DNA from: Lineus longissimus
Taxonomy: Eukaryota > Nemertea > Pilidiophora > Heteronemertea > Lineidae
Assembly: GCF_910592395.1 (NCBI RefSeq)
Contig: NC_088313.1
Coordinates: 11,820,937 to 11,884,936, forward strand
Reading direction: 5' to 3'
Length of the DNA: 64,000 nt
Shown piece by piece: positions 10,156-21,089 of the stretch (position 1 is its first letter; each line of letters starts with the position of its first letter). Position numbers and translations under genes: made by a program. The notes below the pieces were generated by a model. The model ran no database searches and was not told where the DNA came from. It was given only the letters and a program-made list of their open reading frames with translations.

Positions 10156-13100
10156 CTGTTGAAAAGCAAACAATAACAAATTCAATTAGCCTTGTGACGT
10201 ACGATCATGTTAGGTCTTAACGACCTGCACTGGGCCTACTCATTTTGTCATTATTGCCTATGCTCACAAATAAGTTAAGCCTTCTAATGGTTTAAGACTG
10301 CTAATACGAGCAATGCATTAAGTCCGCTACTGATAGCGTGATTGGGAATATATATGTAATGTATAATTTTACTGCTTAAGTGAGATATCAAGGTTACATA
10401 ATACTTTAGATATTTGGTGAGTATATTTAATCCAGGAATATCTTATAAACAACTTTTGATATAGATGTTATGTTTAAAAGCTATGGTATAACAGAATTAA
10501 TGTGGCCAGTTGACCATTCGAACAAGGCAAAGTCGCATTCAAAATCGCCTAAATCTAAAGTCCTCAGCACGTTGCCTGATCTCTTACCCAGTTCAGAATA
10601 ATGGGCAAAATCGATGATTAAGTTATACACGTTTTTCTGATTTAGTTACTGCTTTTGGTAACAGTTGGCAAATAAAGAGGCCAGGCTGGAGATTACAGTG
10701 GTTAGTCCTCTGTATCTTTTTTTCAGTTGCAAAAAGAATGGTTTCCATCTCCGGTGAGAACAGCTTTCACCTCCGGTAAGAGTATTTTCATCGGCGATGA
10801 GGAATCGAAAAATGACTAAACCTATTACCAAAAAATATATGATACTACTTACGAGCCCCCGTGGGAGATATACCAATACCGTCAGCAAATGCATTAATGG
10901 GGCAAATGGTGGAATGATGAAGTCATCGTGAGATAATACACGCGTTAGCAAAAGAAGACTGAGATCCTGTCAGCAAGTAAATGCTGAGCAAAATACACGG
11001 CAAATAATAGATGGAGATACTGTCAAATTTTCTCTCTCATCAGCTAAGTAACTTGTAACTCTTCTATTTACCCCGAACTCTTCCTTTTCACAGCGATAAT
11101 GGTAAGGGTGATGAGAAGAAAAAGAGCAAGACATCCTCCAGCTATTCCAAAAGTCAGTTTGTCTATAAAGTAAAATGTAGTTAACAGATAAGAAAGACAA
11201 TGGAAACAGGCTTTACAACTATAGTCGGCTTCGGAAGGAAATTTCTATGTTCTTTAAATTTCGGCCGCTGTGCAAAAACTGCTCAGCCAATTATGAGTGC
11301 GGTTTTTATGATTCCAAGAAGATTTTCACATTTCAGTAACCAAAGTTACAAAATAGAAAGTTTGGCCGAAATCTTCAGTTCATTTTCTTCCTTGTATTTC
11401 TCCAAGCGTTTGGTTTAATTAAAAATACCAATGTCTATGGACTCTCATTATTGTTGTGGATGGCAAGTTACCCATAACTACTTCAGATCTTTGGCGCTGT
11501 GTTATGCAGACTATGAGGTGTATACATGTAAAATGATTTTGACTGCCTCTTAAGATTTATCACTGCTTTGTACATTAGTGTATGTTTATGTCGCAACTTT
11601 ATAGCTTTGCAAAAGAGACTGTGGCAATAAGTCTCCTTCAAGCAGAAGGCCAGATTCCGGTATACCGGCTACGTATAAGCACCAGCACCTAGAGAGACTA
11701 GCACTCAATCCATATGTATGCTTCCTGCCAGTGGACTTAGCGACCCATAGCTAGAGCACATTCTGCATGACTGTCTTTATAGATGGAGATAAGGTAGTGC
11801 TTTTCGACGGAGCTATAACCTCTGGGAAGAAGAGATCGAAAATGATCGGTCCAACAAGAAGCTGATTTCGTCACAGGCACCTGAAGATACAATAACTAGT
11901 GGCCGAAAAAGATAAAAGCTCTTACTTTGTTCCAGAAACGTTGCAGCTTCTGATCCTCCGGTTTCTGCAGGTTCCAGACCTGTTTGATTTGTCGTACCAG
12001 AGGTTGCCATCGATGTCATATTTTGAGCTGTATTCATAGTTACAGAAGAAGACAGTCCATTTGTAAGAGTTGTCGAGGATTCGACAGTTGTTGTAGTTGT
12101 TGGCATCGATGTAGTTGTGGACACCGTCGTAGTTGTGGGCATCCGTGTAGTTGTTGGAATCGTAGTAGTTGATGGCATCGGGGTAGCTATTGGCATCGTT
12201 GTAGTTGTTGGCATCGTAGTAGTTGCTGGCATTGTTGTAGTTGTTGGCATCGTTGTAGTTGTTGACATCGTTGTAGTTGTTGGCATCGTTGCAGTTATTG
12301 GCATCGTAGTAGTTGCTGGCATTGTTGTAGTTGTTGGCATCGTTGTAGTTGTTGACATCGTTGTAGTTGTTGGCATCGTTGCAGTTGTTGGCATCGTAGT
12401 AGTTTTTGACATCGTTGTAGTTGTTGGCATCGTTGCAGTTGTTGGCGTCGTTGTAGTTGTTGGTATCGATTGAGTTGTGGGTATCGTTGTGATTGTTGGC
12501 ATCGTAGTAGTTGTTGGCATCGTTGTAGTTGTTGGCATCGTTGCAGTTGTCGGCGTCGTTGTAGTTGTTGGTATCGATTTAGTTGTGGGTATCGTTGTGG
12601 TTGTTGGCATCGCTGTAGTTGTTGGCATCGTTGCAGTTGTCGGCGTCGTTGTAGTTGTTGGTATCGATTTAGTTGTGGGTATCGTTGTGATTGTTGGCAT
12701 CCTGGTAGTTGTTGGCATCGTTGTAGTTGTGGGCATCGTTGTAGTTGTGGGCATAGTTGTAGTTGTTGGCATCGTAGTAGTTGTTGGCATCGTAGTAGTT
12801 GTTGGCATAGTTGTAGTTGTTGGCATAGTTGTAGTTATTGGCATAATTGTAGTTGTTGGCATCGTTGCAGTTGTTGGCATCGTTGTAGTTGTTGGCATAG
12901 TTGTAGTTATTGGCATAATTGTAGTTGTGGGCATCGATTTAGTTGTGGGTATCGTTGTGGTTGTTGGCATCCTGGTAGTTGTTGGCATCGTTGTAGTTGT
13001 GGGCATAGTTGTAGTTTTTGGCATCGTAGTAGTTGTTGGCATTGTTGTAGTTGTTGGCATCGTTGCAGTTGTCGGCGTTGTTGTAGTTGTTGGTATCGAT

Positions 13101-16100
13101 TTAGTTGTGGGTATCGTTGTGATTGTTGGCATCCTGGTAGTTGTTGGCATCGTTGAAGTTGTGGGCATCGTTGTAGTTGTGGGCATAGTTGTAGTTGTTG
13201 GCATCGTAGTAGTTGTTGGCATCGTAGTAGTTGTTGGCATAGTTGTAGTTGTTGGCATAGTTGTAGTTATTGGCATAATTGTAGTTGTTGGCATCGTTGC
13301 AGTTGTTGGCATCGTTGTAGTTGTTGGCATAGTTGTAGTTATTGGCATAATTGTAGTTATGGGCATCGATTTAGTTGTGGGTATCGTTGTGGTTGTTGGC
13401 ATCGTTGTAGTTGTTGGCATCGTTGCAGTTGTCGGCGTCGTTGTAGTTGTTGGTATCGATTTAGTTGTGGGTATCGTTGTGATTGTTGGCATCCTGGTAG
13501 TTGTTGGCATCGTTGTAGTTGTGGGCATCGTTGTAGTTGTGGGCATCGTTGTAGTTGTTGGCATCGTTGTAGTTGTTGGCATAGTTGTAGTTATTGGCAT
13601 AATTTTAGTTGTGGGCATCGATTTAGTTGTGGGTATCGTTGTGGTTGTTGGCATCCTGGTAGTTGTTGGCATCGTTTTAGTTGTGGGCATCCGTGTAGTT
13701 GTTGGCATCGTAGTAGTTGATTGCATCGGGGTAGCTATTGGCATCGCTGTAGTTGTTGGCATCGTAGTAGTTGCTGGCATTGTTGTAGTTGTTGGCATCG
13801 TTTTAGTTGTTGACATCGTTGTAGTTGTTGGCATCGTTGTAGTTGTTGACATCGTTGTAGTTGTTGGCATCGTTGCTGTTGTTGGCATCGTTGAAGTTGT
13901 TGACATCGTTGTAGTTGTTGGCATCGTTGCAGTTGTTGGCATCGTAGTAGTTTTTGACATCGTTGTTGTTGTTGGCATCGTTGCAGTTGTTGGCGTCGTT
14001 GTAGTTGTTGGTATCGATTGAGTTGTGGGTATCGTTGTGACTGTTGGCATCCTGGTAGTTGTAGGCATCGTTGTAGTTGTGGGCATAGTTGTAGTTGTTG
14101 GCATCGTAGTAGTTGTTGGCATCGTAGTAGTTGTTGGCATAGTTGTAGTTGTTGGCATAGTTGTAGTTATTGGCATAATTGTAGTTGTTGGCATCGTTGC
14201 AGTTGTTGGCATCGTTGCAGTTGTTGGCATCATTGTAGTTGTGGGCATCGATTTAGTTGTGGGTATCGTTGTGATTGTTGGCATCCTGGTAGTTGTTGGC
14301 ATCGTTTTAGTTGTGGGCATAGCAGTAGTTGTTGTAGGAATCATTGTAGTTAATGGAATAGATGTAGTTGAGGGAATCAATGTAGTTGATTGAGTTGTTT
14401 GCGCTGATGGAATTTTTGTAGTTGAAGGTGTCTTCGTAGTTGACAAAATGGTTGTAGCTGATGGAGTCTTTATTGGAGATGGAGTCGTTGTGGTTGAAGA
14501 GGTTGATGGAATGGTTGTGGTTAACGGAATCCTTGTGGCTGATGAAATCCTTGTTGTTGATAGAGTCGATGTGATTGATAGAATCGTCGTACTTGACGGA
14601 ACTTCTGTAGTTGACGGAGTCGTTGTAGTCGATTGAGTCATTGTGTGTGATGAAATAGTCGTAGCTGATTGGGTTATTGTAGTTGATGGAGTCGATGCGG
14701 TTGATGTGGTTGATGGAATTGCCGTAGTTGATGGAATTGTTGTGGTTGATGGAATCGATGTAGCTGATGGAATTGTTGTGGTTGACGGCTTCGTTGTCGT
14801 TAATGGAATCGTTGTAGTTGATGGAATCGTTGTAATAGGTCGCATCGGTGTGGTTGTCGGCGCTGTTGTAGTTGTAGGCAATGCAAATGTTGTAAAAATT
14901 CTTGTCGATGTAGCCAATGATGTAGTTGTACTTGTAGGCAATAATGCAACTGTTGGTGTTGTAGTTGCCATAGTAGTTACCCCGCAAACCGTGTCAGTGA
15001 CCGTTATGTCATCAAGTGCAGTATCACCCCGAATGCTGGTGCCTCTCACTGCTTCAAATATAATTTGTGTAACAGTATCTCCAAGATCGATTTCTTGACA
15101 TTTCCATGAGTTTCCTTGATCCCCTATGAAAAGAAATACAGGTGATACGAGTAATTAATTTAAAAGGTTACACTAGAAGGAGGCTTTTTCCGACTCATTA
15201 ACGGTATCTCTAACTTTTTCCTAATTCATCCGACTTTGTCAAAAAGATAGGATTTCCAGAAAACCTGTGAAATAATACTAGGGCTTCCCAAAAAACAGGC
15301 CATTAAAGATCAAAGGCCTTAGTTGAATAGGTTCGATCAGGTGTGATGCAAACACACCCAGAGTGACCCTAACTGTAAATAGTAATTAGCTCATCTCTAT
15401 GAACCATTTGCATGTCGCACATGAGTACATCTTGGTTGGCCCATTCCATGTTCAAGCAGGGGAGGCTTTTACAAAATAGGCCTAATTTGATATGGTAAGA
15501 AACAATGACAACACTGAGTTTATATACATTGTATATATATATTTGGTTTTACGTATATAAGAACAATTGGTTATATTAAATCATAATCTGGAACATTCAG
15601 AAGTTATATTTAAGATGCACTGTCTCTAAAGATCAGGCAATATGGAAAAAAAATTTCCATGGCATTCTCGGACTTGGACTTTTTTGGCGCCAATCATTTG
15701 GTTCATGAATAAATAAATCCATAATATTCATCCGTAAAGGTTTCATGCCAGTGGCTCAAGGAGAATTGGTTATTAAGTGAAAATGGGAAGTGCTAATATA
15801 TACACAATTGACCGTCGTTTGGTTTAGTTCGGAAATTTCCGCTGATTGCCGAAGTCATTGATCAATGAGAGGGTTTCTTTTTATTTACATCAAACACGTG
15901 GCCTAGAAATCACGCGTTTGGGAATCAAGTTGTAATTAATCAATTAAATTAAGTTTTTTGAAGCGAGAACACGCAGCAGGTTGCCCCACCCCCATCACCG
16001 TCCCTAAAAACCGGTGCCTATTTGAGATCCCGGATAATTAGACAGTTAATGTTACTTGCCCATAATGCAGTAATAAAGAGATATAATAAATCGGTAATTA

Positions 16101-18143
16101 TAATCTGTAGTAATGATTGCAGGCTTATTATTAACTGCGAGATGCGGAATGCGAAATTGCGAGATGCCAACCTCGGTGAGAGAACCATGCTCCACAGCAT
16201 GTTTTGCCAATATGGAACCTGAAAAGGCGAACATTCATGAGACCGAGGCTGTAGTAGTGAGCTATCCTTGTTTTGATTAGCCCATTGAAATAGACTCCGC
16301 TTTGCGATGTGGATTTTAACCTAATTTTGGTCAGACTATGCCAGTGCTATTTTTAGGGATGACCATACGTTCACCTGATGCATGCCCTGTGTTATCGGTC
16401 AATCATGTGTATGGTGACTTGTGCCGCCAGGCGTAACGTAAAAATAATTGCTACAGGCAGCATCCTGAACCTTACGGTATTATACTCCAATTAACATAAC
16501 CGGAGTATATCTTGATAAGATGCAAAACCTTTGTGATCAAGATGAACATGCAGTTCCATGTAGCCTTTGTATTGTTTATGATCGGCTCTAATATCATTGA
16601 ATGGAGAAGTGGACTGCAGCATCAGGAATTGTTATTGTCATGGTCCAGGGAAGTAGAAAATCTTGTGGCAGAAAATAATGATTACTCAACTCGCGATTTC
16701 ACTATTTCTCATCTCGCGATTTATCAAAAAGCCGTGATTGCACACCACATCCTTCCATTCCCCCCACCACGGGTACTAACCAGGTGGGTTAACCTAACTC
16801 TCTTATTCATGACCACATCTTGCGCAGTAGAAATTATTCCCGCCAAAAAACTGGAAATTTCTCGTCCAGCAGCCTAGTTTGTCTCAGCACCGATAGTGGC
16901 GCTCCTCGGTTCCGAAGTTGCATTATGATGATGAGCCAAGCCAAACGACGAGCAATTACCACTTCCCAAAAACTAGCGTGGCGTAGCCGATTGTCACCAC
17001 TTGGCCCCTTTGCTGATCTACGATATGGTGCTTATTCTTAAACCACACAACGGGACAATGCCAGTATGCGCTATTACGATTAAAATTATTGACTGTCACC
17101 TTATGTACTCCAGCATTTCAATAATCTTAGAATATGTATATGCCACTGTCACAACAAAAAATAGCACCATGCTTGATAGGCAGCTGATGGCCTAGAAGAT
17201 GTGCAGATGCCATAGCAAATTCAACCTTAAAACTTTTGACCGGGAATGGAACACCGTCGCATGATCATGAACAACATGCGGGGATCCTAACCACGCTGCC
17301 TGCGAAATACCTGTAGTCGCGTTGTACAGTTGTATGATATTTACCTTTTATACTCCATTTTTCTTTCCCAAAGCCTATACTATTTTCGTACACATTCAAA
17401 CGTTTCGAGTTATCGTTTCCATACATGTGGTAACAGAACGTTAAGCACCGAGCACTGGTAGTGACAGGGATGGCGATCCTAACCTTCCTACCAAACCGCG
17501 CCCCCGGGTATGAGGCATCAAAGTATATGTAGTAACCTATAAGATATAAAAAGACATTGAGATGCCATATAGATGAACAGACATACAAGTCAATACGATC
17601 CTGTACTGACTACTACACTCATTCACAGAATTTTCGAAATTTTCGTCGGGTCAAGTCTGTCTAAACATGCTAGACTATAGCCATGAACATGGACAAATTG
17701 ACAACTTTTACCATCAAAAAGGTATCGTATGAACGCGCTAAATGGATGTAAAGGTGACTGCATTTGCTGCCATGATATGCCACGCCTAAATCAAGGTTGG
17801 TCGAAGCCTATTCAAAGCGAATGCGTATCTGTGATTCCGAGCGCTGAAATGGTATTCGATAAGGATGAAAAACAAAACCCACAACCGGTATCTAGGATGG
17901 CGCACGCCGGTTTGCATTGACAGGGAGTATATGTCTTACCGCTTCCAGAAGTATGATCCGATGGAACTCCATAATCTGGTTTAGATGTACCAGTCGATAT
18001 GCCTGTTTTCACGGTCCAATCGTAGTCATCATCTGTTGCTTGCACCATCCCACAGATGTTGTTGGCGTCAAAATTACATGAGAATAAGATGGACCTTTGT
18101 TGCATTGGTCCCGACGCTGCTATGGAACCAATGCACCACACAG
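9963..18143 (-). CDS. MAM-domain, mucin-type single-pass transmembrane protein (5' end missing)
   Basis: Spliced coding sequence on the minus strand: 18143-17940, 17536-17345, 15123-11926, 11162-11072 and 10155-9963, about 1290 residues in all. Junction phases agree throughout: 1, 1, 1, then 2. The order is MAM domain, Thr/Pro mucin stalk, transmembrane helix, short cytoplasmic tail. This is an extracellular cell-surface glycoprotein. MAM domains mediate adhesion or homophilic contact, and the heavily O-glycosylated stalk would hold the domain away from the membrane. No signal peptide is visible, so one or more 5' exons lie upstream of 18143. Runs of symmetrical phase-1 exons are typical of shuffled extracellular modules. 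I do not assign an orthologue. Confidence 0.85.
11072..11162 (-). CDS. MAM-mucin protein, transmembrane exon
   Basis: The 91-bp exon lies between acceptor TTTACTTTATAG and donor GGTAAAT. It encodes KLTFGIAGGCLALFLLITL followed by TIIAVKRKSS: a roughly 20-residue hydrophobic helix with a small-residue GxxGG-like start, then a basic stop-transfer cluster KRK. The exon enters in phase 1, making Asn from A plus AC, and leaves in phase 2. It fits its neighbours exactly and is too short to stand out as an isolated open frame. Confidence 0.8.
11926..15123 (-). CDS. MAM-mucin protein, large exon: end of MAM plus Thr/Pro stalk
   Basis: This 3198-bp exon begins after acceptor TTTTCATAG and ends at donor AAAGTAAGAG. 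Its first 45 or so residues finish the MAM domain (DQGNSWKCQEIDLGD, IIFEAVRGTSIRGD, ALDDITV, ending in Cys). The stalk then has two zones. The proximal 200 or so residues are irregular IPSTTT-like hexads (about 15000-14350). The distal zone (about 14340-12080) is nearly pure MPTTTT hexads with variants such as MPTITTIPTTKS and MPATTT. The exon closes with a non-repetitive linker containing NGLSSSVTMNT and ETGGSEAATFLEQ before the membrane. Thr makes up roughly half of the stalk, giving dense O-glycosylation potential. The frame stays open across the whole array. Confidence 0.85.
12080..14340 (-). repeat. 18-bp coding VNTR (mucin stalk)
   Basis: The 18-bp unit, read on the plus strand as GTTGGCATCGTTGTAGTT, is repeated about 125 times. 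The lengths are exact multiples of 18, so the MPTTTT frame is never broken. A higher-order pattern is superimposed: the variant block encoding RMPT(I/T)TTIPTTKS recurs at about 12570, 12670, 12940, 13100, 13370, 13460, 13620 and 14250. The array therefore grew partly by duplication of multi-unit blocks. Confidence 0.9.
15124..17344 (-). other. Intron of the MAM-mucin gene
   Basis: This 2.2-kb intron separates the middle MAM exon from the mucin exon. It holds a plus-strand frame at 16512-16877 with a hydrophobic start, but no recognisable domain. I see no transposon ends. GT and AG borders are on the minus strand. Confidence 0.7.
17345..17536 (-). CDS. MAM-mucin protein, middle MAM exon
   Basis: The 192-bp exon starts after acceptor ATATCTTATAG and ends at donor GGTAAATAT; both junctions are phase 1. 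It encodes YYIYFDASYPGARFGRKVRI, then TTSARCLTFCYHMYG, LNVYEN and KWSIKG. These are the centre-of-domain signatures of MAM: the YxxxxAS strand, the pair CLxFxYHMYG, then LxVY and IWSxxG. The conserved Cys of CLTF is present. An intron of 403 bp separates it from the upstream exon. Confidence 0.85.
17940..18143 (-). CDS. MAM-mucin protein, first MAM exon seen
   Basis: The exon encodes SCNFDANNICGMVQATDDDY followed by DWTV and PDYGVPSDHTSGSG, the opening signature of a MAM domain (CdFE..lCgw.Qd..DdfdW...DHT.g.G). It ends at donor GGTAAGACA in phase 1, supplying the first base of the Gly that opens the next exon. The start is less certain: TTGTTCCTTCAG at 18144 gives the stronger acceptor, and TTCCATAG near 18120 is an alternative in the same phase. 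No initiator Met with a signal peptide is in frame. Confidence 0.75.
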
Positions 18144-19145
18144 CTGAAGGAACAACGGAATATACCGCTCACAGAAAAAAAGATCTTACAAAAATATAGT
18201 AGAAAGACTCGCTTTCATAAAGAGGCCTCATTGTCGAGAAGAGCATTGTTAGTAAAGCGTCGTTGATTATAACTGGTTTGAATAAAACTTGGATTTTATC
18301 ACATTTTGTTCCATCCTTTTAAACATGTTTTAGCATCTCGACCTTTTACCTTCGTCTGACGTCCTCATATGTGTACAATCATTAAATCGTATGATTTAAT
18401 GATTCTCTTTCAGGCTTGACAGTATTAACATCTCGAAAGAGTAAGTCCCAAAGAAGCCCTTTCATATAGCCTGCAGGACACATTTGTCGGGGGTGTTGTT
18501 ATCGGGTGGCGGGGGGGGGGGGGGGCAAGTGGCCATGATTTTCGACGAAACATTTCAAAAAGTGACTCTGTCTGTGCATATTTAATCCACATCTATATGT
18601 AATGATAAATTGCACACCAGTCATTAAAGCATTTTGATGTCTTCGCCTGTACTCGCTGGCGGTAATCGTGAAAGTCCGGAAAGCCGAAAATACAGGCTTG
18701 ACAGTATAATGGATACGCCGTAAGCTCGTGCGTATCTTAGTCACCGAATTACTAGTATGCTCCATTCAATGCATTGTGGGTACGTATAGTTCGCGCAAAA
18801 TATATAAGTTATCAGATGCTTAATCTATAAAGTAATATTTCTATCGTCTTAGGATTGGGTTAGAAATTTTCTTTTTCGCCTAACTCTGTGGCAGGAAATC
18901 TCATTCAAACGTTCGAAAGAGTAGACTTATGCATGGCAGATTCTCCTTCAAGCAAAAAATATCACCTGACAAAACTCGTAACTTATGCCACGGAGAGTGT
19001 CATTGGATGTGTCGATGGTAATAGGGTCATGGTATTATGGTGATGAAGTCGTAATAGTGTTGTCAATGATATAAATCCACATATGAATTATTTTTGAGTT
19101 CTTTTCATTGATGAGTATTGCCACTGGACTAAAACCTGTTGTCAG
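18144..19145. other. Upstream intron or promoter region of the MAM-mucin gene; no exon recognised
   Basis: The signal-peptide exon should lie in or beyond this stretch on the minus strand, but I cannot identify it. A poly-G run lies at 18510-18525, and GGCTTGACAGTATAA-like sequence occurs twice (about 18413 and 18692). Confidence 0.4.
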
Positions 19146-19149
19146 TTAA

Positions 19150-20435
19150 GGGGGAATGAGGAATAACATATGGATAGAACTAACAAGTCATAGCAATTAA
19201 ACAACATAGTTTAGATGTACAAGTTATTTTTTTCTGGGATGTATGTTAAAAAAACTTTTTTTCCGACCCTCAAAATTTGTATAGGTGGCGCCACCCGTTT
19301 TTGGGGGTCGCGGCATGTCGCGACTCATTTTTTAGATTTTCCAGCCTATTTTCTTTATCTTTCCATAGAACTTTATGAAATAAACAGCAAAAATCAGTCT
19401 GTATGAGCTGAACAGATTGATTGGAATGGATTATTCTTATCATTCCTGAGCAATTAATGAAAAATAGAAACTCAAAAAGTTTCTGACCCTCCTCCAGAAA
19501 CACCCCCCTACACCCCTTGAGGTCATAATTTTGAAAAATCCATTCCATTCAATCTGTCTCAAGCAACATACTGAACATTTTGAGACTGGTTGGGCCAATT
19601 TCTATGGTGTAGTTCTCACAATATTCTGGATTGAAATGCAGGATGCTGTAATGTCAAGGCTTTTGAGAAGGAATTGTCATACCTTAGAATGCACCAGCTG
19701 CATATGTTTTACCCTCTTTAGCTTTGTTCTTTTCGTTTTTCTTCATTCTTTTCCTTCTCTTCTTGGCTCTTTCTATCTTGTACTCCTCACTACCTTTGAA
19801 TGCTGCTTGATACACCCTTTTTCTGTCCTTTTTGACCATGGTGTCCTTGGAATACAGTATCATGCCCATGTACATGTCCACTTGTACTAGCACTAGCGGT
19901 TAGCCCAGTTTCATTAGCTACACTAACTGCACCAGTTCTCACATTTGGTTCATCAGCAGGGGCTGCAGTACTAGTCACTACATTTGTACTTGCCTTCTGC
20001 TTGCTCGAAAGATTGTTCTGAAACCCCCTCCTTTTGCTTTTCTTGACACTTTTCTTGTCTCCCATCTCAACTTACTTTCTGGTTGAGATGGCTAGCATGT
20101 GCCATGGTAGTTGCCCCGCCAGTCAGAAGATGGCAACACTGCGTCTGGACACTGGTATTGAAGCTCTGTCAAGGAGGGTACAAGCTTATACAAGCTTAGG
20201 GTTTCTTAGGGATTCGTTTCTAAGGTTGCTGGGAGTCAAGGGATCATTTCCTTCAATTTCCGCATGTCGCGAGGGTGTCGCGGGGTGACGAAAACAATTT
20301 TTTTGAGGATTCAGTGTGTTTCCAGCCACAAATAGTGCTAGAATGCTTTACCTAACATCATTCCTCAATGGAATATGGCAGTTTCTTTTAATTTTAATTT
20401 TTTTAATTTAAAAAAAATGTATTCCTCATTCCCCC
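19150..20435 (-). mobile_element. TTAA-flanked deletion-derivative DNA transposon
   Basis: GGGGGAATGAGGAATA at 19150 has its reverse complement at 20420-20435. TTAA stands on both outer sides (19146-19149 and 20436-20439). A TTAA target is characteristic of piggyBac and Kolobok elements. The interior carries the two ends of a lysine-rich transposase-like protein on the minus strand but no central catalytic region, so this is an internal-deletion derivative. The protein style favours a Kolobok or Mutator-like family over piggyBac; that assignment is tentative. Confidence 0.65.
19684..20065 (-). pseudogene. Transposase-derived ORF: N- and C-terminal ends fused by deletion
   Basis: The start MGDKKSVKKSKRRGFQNNL is a basic N-terminus followed by a Ser/Thr/Ala-rich linker. 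After a frame change near 19880 the reading continues as KKDRKRVYQAAFKGSEEYKI, a run of basic residues, then KEGKTYAAGAF and a stop. Basic N-termini and C-termini ending EGxTYxAGxF recur in large cysteine-rich transposases of marine invertebrates. The several hundred residues that should lie between are missing. Confidence 0.45.
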
Positions 20436-20811
20436 TTAATTTCTCCTTTTCAGAGTGAGGATGACCATAACAATTTTGATGAGACCATGACAAGTTTTCG
20501 CAAGATGTTCCTGAATTGGCTTGACACTCCGCAATACCAAGTGTTGTCCACATATAAAATAATTATTTCAAGTTAAGTAGTTTCCTGGAGAAAAAAAGGG
20601 TCAGATTTGTCTTATGTTCACCCCCAAATAGTCCATTCAAATGGTCTTTTGGATTGTTAATTCTCAAAAATCTGTTTGAAGCACTGAAGGGTTACCTATA
20701 AACGGAGGTGAGAAGCATTGACCTACGTTTTATAAGGTACAATTCACGATGGAAATAAATCTCTCTTATGATGGATTCTGTCATTCCAAGCATGCCTCCC
20801 CAAACCATCTT

Positions 20812-21085
20812 GCGCGCGGTAGTGTAGTGACTCGGATCTCTGACTAGCGGTCACTGGTTCGATCTCCACTGCCGGCCCTCCAGAGCGGCCTTATTGCCTT
20901 ACATGCCTAACTCCATCCAGGTGTATAAAAGTGCACAAGTCGCAAATGCTGAAGTTGTAGCCCTGGTTGGAGCAGCTTATCTGTTTTCTACTGAAAGTTT
21001 CAGTTAGACTGGAGAAACCGGTAAATGTAAAGCGCTTTGAGAATGTTCATGAAGCGCTATATAGGAACTTGCATTTACTTATTAC
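20812..21085 (+). mobile_element. tRNA-derived SINE
   Basis: The 5' part contains a box-A-like GGTAGTGTAGTGACTCGG and a box-B GGTTCGATCTCC spaced as in a tRNA promoter. The 3' part has GTAAAGCGCTTTGAGAATG and GAAGCGCTATATAGGAACTT, an AGCGC pair typical of widespread SINE and LINE tails. It ends in AT-rich simple sequence. RNA polymerase III would transcribe it from the internal boxes, and it would depend on a LINE for mobility. Confidence 0.7.
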
Positions 21086-21089
21086 TTTA

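Noticed and set aside
10646-10951. A hydrophobic minus-strand frame that might be an extra membrane exon
   Set aside because: The transmembrane exon (phase 2) joins the tail exon (needs one base) without it, and its borders lack fitting splice sites.
12470-13156. A Cys/His/Trp-rich plus-strand frame (CSCWHR repeats) resembling a metal-binding protein
   Set aside because: A third reading of the same VNTR, with no start context, splice sites or flanking coding sequence.
12477-14021. A 514-residue plus-strand frame of VVVVGIV repeats
   Set aside because: It is the antisense reading of the 18-bp mucin repeat; any 18-bp array is open in several frames. The minus-strand frame connects in phase to MAM and transmembrane exons, so it is the real one.
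14307-14987. An Asn/Tyr/Asp-rich minus-strand frame
   Set aside because: An out-of-frame shadow of the proximal mucin stalk.
16512-16877. A plus-strand frame with a signal-peptide-like start inside the MAM-mucin intron
   Set aside because: After the hydrophobic start there is no recognisable domain and no downstream exon; too weak to call a gene.
20812-20885. A tRNA gene
   Set aside because: A and B boxes are present but the stems do not pair into a convincing cloverleaf, and the unit continues into a SINE body.
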